NCBI RefSeq assembly: GCF_003201205.1
Contig: NZ_QICN01000002.1
Span: 483,780 to 547,779, forward strand
Source: Sinimarinibacterium flocculans
Lineage (GTDB): Bacteria > Pseudomonadota > Gammaproteobacteria > Nevskiales > Nevskiaceae
Direction of reading: 5' to 3'
DNA: 64,000 bases
How positions within the stretch are numbered: the stretch's first letter is position 1; every line of letters begins with the position of its first letter. The notes under the pieces were generated by a model. It saw only the letters and a program-made list of their open reading frames with translations, did not search any database and was not told where the DNA came from. The translations under genes were made by a program, and so were the position numbers. Positions 43,011-50,587 of the stretch are shown one piece after another.

Positions 43011-43871
43011 ATGCTCGCGCACCTCGACGACGGCAGCCACGCCTGGCGCTTTCGCGCGATGGCCTCGCCCTGCGAGATCCTGCTCGACACCGGGGACGCC
43101 GCCCTCGCCGCACGCCTCGGCGCCCTGGCGCAGGCGGAGGCGCAGCGCATCGAGGCGAAGTGGAGCCGCTACCGGCCCGACAACCTCATGCACGCGATCA
43201 ACACCGCCGGCGGCGCCGCGGTGGAGGTCGACGAAGAGACGGCGCGGCTGATCGACTACGGCGAGCACCTGCACCGGTTCAGCGAAGGCCGTTTCGACCT
43301 CACCTCCGGCGTGCTACGCCGGCTGTGGCGCTTCGACGGCAGCGAGTGCTGGGCGGACGCGGGCGACGTGGCGGCCGTGCTCGCGCGCGTCGGCTGGTCG
43401 CGCGTCGAATGGAACGGCCGCGCGATCCGCCTGCAGCCGGACATGGAGATCGACTTCGGCGGCATCGGCAAGGAGTACGCGGTCGACCGCTCGCTCACGC
43501 TGCTGCGCGACGCGACCGATGCGCCGCTGCTGGTCAACTACGGCGGCGACCTGGCGGCGAGCGGCCCGCGGCGCGATGGCACGCAATGGCAGGTGGGCAT
43601 TCTCGACAGCACGGCCCGCATCCACCTGCGCAGCGGTGCGGTGGCCACCAGCGGATCGGCCTACCGTCATCTGTGGCATGCCGGGCGCCGCTACGGGCAT
43701 CTGCTCGACGCACGCAGCGGTTACCCGGTCGCCGATGCGCCGCAGGCGGTGACCGTAGCCGCCCCGACGTGTTCCGCGGCCGGAGCGCTCAGCTCGCTGG
43801 CCCTGCTGCACGGCGTGGGGGCGCGCGGATTTCTCGAATTGCAGGGAGCCGACTACCATGTCCTCGACTGA
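43011..43871 (+). CDS. apbE: FAD:protein FMN transferase (ApbE)
   Basis: The 286-residue enzyme transfers FMN from FAD to Ser/Thr of target proteins. Typical segments: EAKWSRYRPDNLMHAIN, DFGGIGKEYAVDRSL, VNYGGDLAASG, GAVATSGSAYRHLWHAG and GHLLDARSGYPV. No clear signal peptide or lipobox is seen at the N-terminus (MLAHLDDGSHAWRFRAMASPCE), so its side of the membrane is uncertain; most ApbEs act in the periplasm. It lies two bases after the DUF3570 gene, its likely target, and overlaps the response regulator by 14 bases. Confidence 0.92.
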   Translation: MLAHLDDGSHAWRFRAMASPCEILLDTGDAALAARLGALAQAEAQRIEAKWSRYRPDNLMHAINTAGGAAVEVDEETARLIDYGEHLHRFSEGRFDLTSGVLRRLWRFDGSECWADAGDVAAVLARVGWSRVEWNGRAIRLQPDMEIDFGGIGKEYAVDRSLTLLRDATDAPLLVNYGGDLAASGPRRDGTQWQVGILDSTARIHLRSGAVATSGSAYRHLWHAGRRYGHLLDARSGYPVADAPQAVTVAAPTCSAAGALSSLALLHGVGARGFLELQGADYHVLD

Positions 43872-44586
43872 AGGTGTCGCGGGCCCGCGCGACGCTGCGG
43901 ACCGACGGATGCGCCTGCTGCTGATCGAGGACGATGCCGAACAGGCGCGCTTTGCGCTCAAGGCGCTGCGCGAGGCCGGGCACGTGGTCGACCATGCCGC
44001 CGACGGGCGCGAAGGGCTGTACCTGGCGCTGTCGGAAGGCTACGACCTGTGCGTGGTCGACCGCATGCTGCCCGGCATGGACGGCCTGGCGATCGTCGCC
44101 GCGATGCGTGCCGCGGAAAAGCGCACCCCGGTGATCATCCTGTCGGCGCTCGGGCAGGTGGACGACCGCGTCCGCGGCCTCAAGGCAGGCGGCGACGACT
44201 ATCTGGTCAAGCCCTACGCGCTGGCCGAGCTGCTCGCGCGCATCGAGGCGCTGCTGCGTCGCGTACGCGACGACGGCCAGACCGACACCCGCCTGCAGGT
44301 CGGCGACCTGGAGATGGACCGCCTCGCCCGCACCGTGCGCCGCGGCAACCGCACGGTGGACCTCAAGCCGCTCGAGTACCGCCTGCTCGAATACCTGATG
44401 CAGCACGCCGGGCAGGTGGTGACGCGCACCATGCTGCTCGAAGGGGTCTGGGACTATCACTTCGACCCGCAGACCAACGTCATCGACGTGCACATCTCGC
44501 GCCTGCGCGCCAAGCTCGAACTGAGCGGCGAGATGCCCTTGATCCACACCGTCCGCGGCGCCGGCTACCGCATCTCCGCCGCGTGA
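43858..44586 (+). CDS. OmpR-family response regulator
   Basis: The 242-residue protein has a receiver domain (LLLIEDDAEQARFALKAL; phosphoacceptor Asp in LCVVDRMLPGMDG; switch Lys in DDYLVKPYALAEL) and an OmpR-type winged helix (LKPLEYRLLEYLMQHAGQVVTRTMLLE, ending VRGAGYRISAA). GGGAG lies before the ATG at 43858; an in-frame ATG at 43909 would start directly at MRLLLIEDD but has no good ribosome-binding site. It is encoded in the flavinylation operon and probably controls it. Confidence 0.92.
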   Translation: MSSTEGVAGPRDAADRRMRLLLIEDDAEQARFALKALREAGHVVDHAADGREGLYLALSEGYDLCVVDRMLPGMDGLAIVAAMRAAEKRTPVIILSALGQVDDRVRGLKAGGDDYLVKPYALAELLARIEALLRRVRDDGQTDTRLQVGDLEMDRLARTVRRGNRTVDLKPLEYRLLEYLMQHAGQVVTRTMLLEGVWDYHFDPQTNVIDVHISRLRAKLELSGEMPLIHTVRGAGYRISAA

Positions 44587-45947
44587 GGACCTGGCCGCGC
44601 ATCGGTCTGGCGATCCGCCTGACGCTGCTCAATGCAGGCATCGTCAGCCTGGCGATGCTGGCCGTCGTCGCGGTGATGGTGCTGACCTCGGAGCGTGCGA
44701 TGCGCGAGCACCTGCGCGAAAGCGTGCTCGCCGAACTCGACGTGCTGGTCGCCGACTACGCCATCGACGGCTTCGAGGGAGTGATCGGCTTCATCGAGCA
44801 GCGCGAACATTTCCGCTCCGACCATCACGGGCGCAGCTATCGGCTGGAAGACGCGCAGGGTCGCTATCTCGCCGGCAGCTGGCCGCTGTGGCCCGGGGCC
44901 TTGCGGACCGACGGCAATATCCTGCGCGTACCCAACGACGCCCGCGACCCGCCGACGGAATGGTGGATCGCCGCCGCGAGCCTGCCGGGCGGCGGCCGCG
45001 TGCTGGTCGGTTTCGACAGCATCGAACTCAACGCCGTGATGCGCACCATCCATGGCGCCGCGGCGATGGTGCTGCTGATCACGCTCGGCCTGTCGCTGGC
45101 GCTGGGCGCGCTCATCCATCGCGCGGCGCTGGCGCCGATCGCGACCATCCGCCGCAGCGCCGAACAGATCATCGACGGCGACCTCAAGCACCGGATTCCG
45201 CTGGAGGGCAGCGGCGACGAGTTCGACGCCCTGGCCGCGACGCTGAACCGCATGCTCGACCGCATCAGCCGCCTGTTCGACGGCCTGCGCAGCAGCACCG
45301 AGGCCATCGCCCACGACCTGCGGTCGCCGCTGGCGCGCCACCGCTCACGCCTCGAACAGGCGCTGATCGAAGCCCCGCCCGACGATCCGCAGGCGGACTG
45401 GCTGCAATCGGCGGTGGACGAAGTCGACGAGGTGCTCGGCACCTTCCAGTCGCTGTTGCAGCTGTCCACGGTCGAGGCCGGGGCCGCGCGCGACGGATTC
45501 GACACCGTGTGCCTCGCCCGCATCGTCGCGGACGCGGCCTCGCTCTACGAGGCGCAGGCCGCGGCGCGCGGCATGACGCTGGCCTGCAGGAGTACGGACA
45601 CGTGCACGATCCGCGGCGACCGGCATCTGCTGTTCCAGTCGGTGGTCAACCTGCTCGATAACGCGCTGAAGTACGGCGACGAAGGGCAGACCGTCGACCT
45701 GGACCTGCGCTGCGCCGACGGCTTCGCCACGATCACGGTCCGCAACCGGGGCAGCGGCTTTGCCGAACCCGAGCGGGCCTTCGACCGACTCTATCGCGGC
45801 GACCATGCGCGATCGGCACCGGGGCACGGCATGGGACTGACGCTGGTCCGTGCCATCGCGCGGCTGCACGGCGGCGATGCCGTGGCGCGCAACGTTGCGC
45901 ACGGCGCCGAGGTGACGATCCGCCTGCCTGCAGCGCAAGCCGACTGA
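44583..45947 (+). CDS. Two-component sensor histidine kinase
   Basis: From a GTG overlapping the regulator stop (GTGA) the protein is 454 residues. It has two transmembrane helices (about 10-34 and 160-182) with a periplasmic sensor of about 125 residues between them (DVLVADYAIDGFEGVIGFIEQ). HAMP, H-box (AIAHDLRSPLARHRS) and ATPase motifs (LLDNALKYGDEGQ, GHGMGLTLVRAI) follow. It pairs with the response regulator. Its sensor probably reads an envelope redox or metal signal, which is inference from the operon. Confidence 0.92.
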   Translation: MRTWPRIGLAIRLTLLNAGIVSLAMLAVVAVMVLTSERAMREHLRESVLAELDVLVADYAIDGFEGVIGFIEQREHFRSDHHGRSYRLEDAQGRYLAGSWPLWPGALRTDGNILRVPNDARDPPTEWWIAAASLPGGGRVLVGFDSIELNAVMRTIHGAAAMVLLITLGLSLALGALIHRAALAPIATIRRSAEQIIDGDLKHRIPLEGSGDEFDALAATLNRMLDRISRLFDGLRSSTEAIAHDLRSPLARHRSRLEQALIEAPPDDPQADWLQSAVDEVDEVLGTFQSLLQLSTVEAGAARDGFDTVCLARIVADAASLYEAQAAARGMTLACRSTDTCTIRGDRHLLFQSVVNLLDNALKYGDEGQTVDLDLRCADGFATITVRNRGSGFAEPERAFDRLYRGDHARSAPGHGMGLTLVRAIARLHGGDAVARNVAHGAEVTIRLPAAQAD

Positions 45948-45975
45948 CCCGCGAATCCGCTGCCTCGGAAAAGGC

Positions 45976-48720
45976 CTATCGCGCCGTCCGGGTGTGCGCC
46001 TCGATCATCTCCCGGATCATCGGATGATCGCGGAGCCCTTCCGTCCAGGGCTCGTGGAGCCAGAAGTACAGGTATGCCGGGCCTGGAGGATGGGTCAGGC
46101 GCGCCATCAGCTCCAGCGCTTCCTGGGAACGTCCCCCCATCGCGAGCACGCGCGCGCGTCCGATCAGGACCTGAAGCCGCTCCCAGCCGTCCTCGCGGGC
46201 GACCAGTTCGAGCGCGCGGTCGATGTCGGCGAGCGCCTCGTCGCTGCGTCCCAGACCGGCCAATGCCCAGGATCTGAACTGATAGTTGCGCGCGTGCGCA
46301 GGCACCCGGGCGATCTCCTCGTCCATCCACGACAGCGCCCGGCGATACGCCTCCTGCGCTTCCGCCGCGCGCCGCCCGGCGGCAAGGGCATCGCCAAGCA
46401 GCAGATCCTTGGGGTAGCGGCTGGCACGGTACTGCGCGATCCACGGACAGTCGCAGCGTTCGATCACGGCCTGCGCCTCGGCCGGACGCCCCAGCGCGTA
46501 AGCGAGGCGCAACCGCGAATCGAAGACCACGGGATTGCTGTCCAGCCCCTCCGGCACGGCGGCCAGCGTGGTCCGCAGTGACTCGATGTCGCCGGTCCAC
46601 GCCTGGCGGAGGAAGGGCCGGAGCAGCAGCACGGTGGGATCGTCGGGCAACATGCGCTCCAGGATCTCGACCTGTGTCAGCGCATCGCTGAACCGGCGCT
46701 CGAACATGTACGCGTTGGCCAGGGCACCGCGGATCCAGCGCTGATTCGGGTCGAACTCCACCGCCTTTTCGAGCAGCTGTACCGCATCGGACCAGCGCGC
46801 CTGGTCCATGCGCATGTAGGCGAACAGTTCATAGGCATGCGCCGCACTGGGCATCAGTTCGAGCGTCCGCTTCAATGCCCGCTCGGCGCTGGCGTAGTCG
46901 CGCAGGCCCTCGTAGTAGTAGGCGCCCAGCTGCATATGGGTTTCCGGGAGGTCCGGCTGCAGGGCGAGCGCTGCGTCGAGGGCGCGACGCATCTGTGCCA
47001 GCCGCTGGGGGCTCGGATCGACGCCATCGCGATACCAGCTCATGTAGGTCCGCGCCAACGCGGCGTGGGCAAGCGCGAAGCCGGGGTCCAGCTCGATCGC
47101 CTGGGTCAGCAGCGTCTCCATGCCCTCGAGCACATCGGCGGTGTTGTACTGACTCTCGAGCGCCAGCATCTGCACATAGAGGTCGTAGGCCTGTGCATTG
47201 CGCGTCGGCGCAGCCGCCAGCTGCGCCATGTCCTTGGGGCTCAGCGCAATGTTCACGGCCGCAGCGACGCGCTGTGCGATGTCGCCCTGGATCGAGAAGA
47301 TGTCGGCACCGCCGCGCTCGAAGGTCTCGGCCCAGATCTGGCTGGCGTCGCGCGCATCCACGAGTTGCGCGGTGATGCGCACGCGCCCGGCGTGACGCTG
47401 CACGGTGCCCTCGAGCGCATGCGTGACCCTGAGCTCGGCTGCGATCTCGTTGATCGGCTTGTCGGTCTCGCGGTACTGCATCACCGAGGTCCGGGAAATC
47501 ACCTTCAGCTGATCGACCGTTGCCAGCCGGGTCAGGACGCTGTCGTGGATTCCGTCGGCGAAGTAGCGGTCGTGCTCCGCGGGGCTCAGATCGACGAACG
47601 GCAGCACGGCGATTGCGGTCGGGCCAGCGACCGCGGGCGCCGGGGTCCGGTCGCGCTCCCCCCACAGCACCAGCGTCGCCACCGCGGCGAGCAGCGCCGC
47701 GGCCACTCCCCACAGCAGGCTCGCGCGCGGACGCCGCCAGCTGCCGGGCAGCGGTGCCGGCGCGGTGGTGGCCAGGACGGCCTGCGCCGGTGCGCAGTAG
47801 ACCCGCAACGGTCTTTCGACGCCCTTGAGCTGCATCTCGCCGCGATCCTCGATCTCGAGTTCGAGCTTGTTGTAGATCTGGTCGAAGACCATCCCCGACA
47901 TCGCGATGCCGCCCTCCGGCGCCACCGCCTGCAGGCGGGATGCGAGGTTGACGCTGTCGCCGAAGAGCCCCTTGCCGGGCCTGACGATGTCGCCCACGTG
48001 GATGCCGATGCGCAGGGTGATTTGCTCTTCGGGGCTGCCGCCCGGCGACGAGCGGGCCAGTTGCTGCTGCAGCGCAATGGCGCACTCCACCGCACGCAGG
48101 CCGCTCGAGAATTCGATCAGGAATGCATCGCCGATGACTTCGACTTCCCTGCCGCCGTAACCGGACAGGCAGGCGCGCACGATCCGGCGCTGCCGCTGCA
48201 GCAGCTTGAGCCCGAGTGCTTCGTTGCGTTGCACCAGGGCGGTGTAACCGACCATGTCGGTGAACATGATGGCGGCCAGCCGCCGCGACCGCTGGTGGGT
48301 CTGCGGCGGCGGTGGCGCCGCCACCGTGGTCGGTTCGGTCTGCAACGGCACGCCGGGCGCAGGTGTGGAGTCGCGCACCACCGGCACCCCGAGCCGATAG
48401 CCGTAGCCGTGAACGGTGCGGATGATGGTCTGGCCCTGGTCCCCGAAGGCTTCACGCAGCTTGGCGACGCAGCTGGTGAATGCCGAATCGCTGAGGATCC
48501 GTCCGGGCCAGATCGCCGCGATCAACTCGTCCTTGCGCACCAGACGCTCGGGGTTGCGCAGCAGGTGCAGCAACAGTTCGAGGGGTTTGCGCTCGAGCTT
48601 CACCGGCTGTCCGTCGACCTCCAGCGCCAGTGCGGCTTCGTCGAGCCGTGCGTTCGCAAACCGCCATACCCCCGGCGACGGTGGCCGCTGCTTCAGGCTT
48701 CCATCATCCCCCTCGCTCAC
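45976..48720 (-). CDS. Winged-helix/class III cyclase/TPR fusion regulator
   Basis: Start GTG at 48720 with GGAG upstream gives 914 residues; GTG at 48771 would add 17. Residues 18-114 are an OmpR/CadC winged helix (RKPLELLLHLLRNPERLVRK, VHGYGYRLGVP). Residues 144-315 are a class III cyclase with metal ligands Asp155 (MFTDMVGY) and Asp198 (VIGDAFLIEF), and Asn258/Arg262 (VNLASRL), so it looks active. Residues 334-354 are a transmembrane helix, then a TolB-N-like segment and TPRs to the end. It could join transcription control with cAMP or cGMP synthesis in one protein. Confidence 0.85.
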   Translation of the reverse strand: MSEGDDGSLKQRPPSPGVWRFANARLDEAALALEVDGQPVKLERKPLELLLHLLRNPERLVRKDELIAAIWPGRILSDSAFTSCVAKLREAFGDQGQTIIRTVHGYGYRLGVPVVRDSTPAPGVPLQTEPTTVAAPPPPQTHQRSRRLAAIMFTDMVGYTALVQRNEALGLKLLQRQRRIVRACLSGYGGREVEVIGDAFLIEFSSGLRAVECAIALQQQLARSSPGGSPEEQITLRIGIHVGDIVRPGKGLFGDSVNLASRLQAVAPEGGIAMSGMVFDQIYNKLELEIEDRGEMQLKGVERPLRVYCAPAQAVLATTAPAPLPGSWRRPRASLLWGVAAALLAAVATLVLWGERDRTPAPAVAGPTAIAVLPFVDLSPAEHDRYFADGIHDSVLTRLATVDQLKVISRTSVMQYRETDKPINEIAAELRVTHALEGTVQRHAGRVRITAQLVDARDASQIWAETFERGGADIFSIQGDIAQRVAAAVNIALSPKDMAQLAAAPTRNAQAYDLYVQMLALESQYNTADVLEGMETLLTQAIELDPGFALAHAALARTYMSWYRDGVDPSPQRLAQMRRALDAALALQPDLPETHMQLGAYYYEGLRDYASAERALKRTLELMPSAAHAYELFAYMRMDQARWSDAVQLLEKAVEFDPNQRWIRGALANAYMFERRFSDALTQVEILERMLPDDPTVLLLRPFLRQAWTGDIESLRTTLAAVPEGLDSNPVVFDSRLRLAYALGRPAEAQAVIERCDCPWIAQYRASRYPKDLLLGDALAAGRRAAEAQEAYRRALSWMDEEIARVPAHARNYQFRSWALAGLGRSDEALADIDRALELVAREDGWERLQVLIGRARVLAMGGRSQEALELMARLTHPPGPAYLYFWLHEPWTEGLRDHPMIREMIEAHTRTAR

Positions 48721-48895
48721 GACGACTGATCTCCACGGGCCTGCGCACGACAAAAAAGGTCGACAACTCACAGACTTACATCGGCGGCAAATTCTAGGCG
48801 TTTTTCAGGGGTTTTCGCGAAGCATCCGCAAACGCCGCCGCCCAAGGTGGGGCCCGAACCCGGCCGCAGCCGGCACCCAGGCGGAGCCCGACACC

Positions 48896-50575
48896 ATGAA
48901 CCCTTCGACGATGCCGTTGACGATTGATCCGACCGCACCCGCTTTCGCCTTGAGCGGGGCGCTTCCCGGCCTGGGGCACGGCGTGATGCTGGCCTCGGTC
49001 GCCTGTGCGATCGCCCTGTGCTGGTTCCTGTGGAGCCCCGGCACCCGCGCGAAACTGCCGCCGCGCCGCCCGTCGCGAGCCCTGCCCCTGCCGCCTGTGT
49101 CGGCCAGCCGTGGCAAGGCACTGCCGCCGCGGGCGATCCCGCAGCTGCTGGTCGTCGTGATCGTGCTTGCAGGAGCGGGCCTGAGCTGCGCCTGCGACGG
49201 TGTCGCGGTGTCGGTGCCTGCCGCGGAACACGCCAAGGCTCCCGGTCTGATCTGGACCCGCGTCGTCTCCGGCCCGTCCGCCTTGCCCGAGGCCTGTCGC
49301 CAGCAGCGCGCCGAGAGCTTTCCGCAGATCGTCCAGCATCCGCTGGAGCCGCAACGGCTGTCGGTCGTCTACTTCCAGGACGGCAACCTGTCCGCGGTCG
49401 GCGCCGCCTCGACCGATGGCGGCCACAGCTGGTGGCGGGCCCCCATCAGCGATGCCAGCGCCTGCGCCGGCGGCCCGGATCGCCGCGATCGCCTGTTCAA
49501 TCCGCTGATTGCGGCATCCGCCGATGGCTGGGTCTATTTCGGCGCCTCGCACGGCCGGGTCAGCGCCCATGCCAGCGTCGACGCCGCCGGGGCCTGGAAC
49601 CGCGGCGTGGAACCGGGGACGCTGCCGCCCGAGGATGCGGCCGAGAACCTCAACCTGCTCGCGGATCCGCAGCAGCCCGGTCGGGTACAGGCACTGTGGA
49701 CGCAGTTCGACTACCCGGCGCCCGAGCCGTTTCCGCTGTTCACGTCCAGCGCGCTGCGCACCTCCGCCTCGTCCGATCACGGCCGGACCTTCGGCCCGGA
49801 CCGCTTGGCCGCGCGCGCGCCGCTCGGCAGCCTGATCATCAACGGCCGGCTGGCACGCGCCAGCGACGGTGCGATGCTCGCCTGCTACGACAGCGTGCCG
49901 GCGCTGATGCTGATCAACTCGTTCACGCTGCGTCGCACCGCGTTCTCGGTCTTCTGCACACGCTCGAACGACGGCGAGCAGTGGACGGCACCGGTCCCGG
50001 CAGGGCCGTCGGTCTTCCTGCCGCTGCCGGATCCGGAGGGCGTCGAGACCGCCGGCGCCGAGTCCGGGGGCATCGCCTTCTCCGCGAAGTTCGATCTGGC
50101 CACGGGCCCCGAAGGGATGGCGGCGCTGGTGCACGCGGACCTGCAGGACGGCGTCGGCCAGCTCAAGCTGGCACTGTCGGGCGACGGCGGCCGGAGCTGG
50201 GGGCCGTCCGCTGTCGTCATCGAGCGCGACGCGCCGCTGTTCATGCCCGCCGTGGCGATCGATGCGCAAGGCGGCATCGGCCTGTTCTGGTACGACTGGA
50301 CCCGCGACCGCGCTGGCGACGAGCCGCTGTCGACCGATGCCTGGTTTGCCTGGTCCGCCGACCTCGGTGCCAGCTGGACCGTGCGTCATCTGGCGGGCCC
50401 ATTCGACCTGCGTGCGGCCTACGACGCCACACTGGGCTATGACGGCGGCGCGCTCGGCGCCTACCAGGACCTGGTCGCGATGAGCGAAGGCTTCGGCGCG
50501 GTGTTCACCGTGGGTCCGCCGCTGGCCACCGATGGCGGCACCGACGTGCTGTTTGCGCGACTGCAGGCCGAATGA
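48896..50575 (+). CDS. Membrane-anchored sialidase-like protein with Asp-boxes
   Basis: The 559-residue protein has two N-terminal hydrophobic segments (LGHGVMLASVACAIALCWFL and IPQLLVVVIVLAGAGLSC) and a long propeller domain with five Asp-box-like motifs: STDGGHSWW, SSDHGRTFG, SNDGEQWT, SGDGGRSWG and SADLGASWT. Asp-boxes mark sialidase/exo-glycosidase-type propellers but also non-enzymatic ones; no sialidase Arg triad is evident. Its likely place is outside the inner membrane. GGAG lies before ATG 48896. It is convergent, with a 12-base gap, to the TonB receptor. Confidence 0.78.
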   Translation: MNPSTMPLTIDPTAPAFALSGALPGLGHGVMLASVACAIALCWFLWSPGTRAKLPPRRPSRALPLPPVSASRGKALPPRAIPQLLVVVIVLAGAGLSCACDGVAVSVPAAEHAKAPGLIWTRVVSGPSALPEACRQQRAESFPQIVQHPLEPQRLSVVYFQDGNLSAVGAASTDGGHSWWRAPISDASACAGGPDRRDRLFNPLIAASADGWVYFGASHGRVSAHASVDAAGAWNRGVEPGTLPPEDAAENLNLLADPQQPGRVQALWTQFDYPAPEPFPLFTSSALRTSASSDHGRTFGPDRLAARAPLGSLIINGRLARASDGAMLACYDSVPALMLINSFTLRRTAFSVFCTRSNDGEQWTAPVPAGPSVFLPLPDPEGVETAGAESGGIAFSAKFDLATGPEGMAALVHADLQDGVGQLKLALSGDGGRSWGPSAVVIERDAPLFMPAVAIDAQGGIGLFWYDWTRDRAGDEPLSTDAWFAWSADLGASWTVRHLAGPFDLRAAYDATLGYDGGALGAYQDLVAMSEGFGAVFTVGPPLATDGGTDVLFARLQAE

Positions 50576-50587
50576 AGTCCCGCGGCT

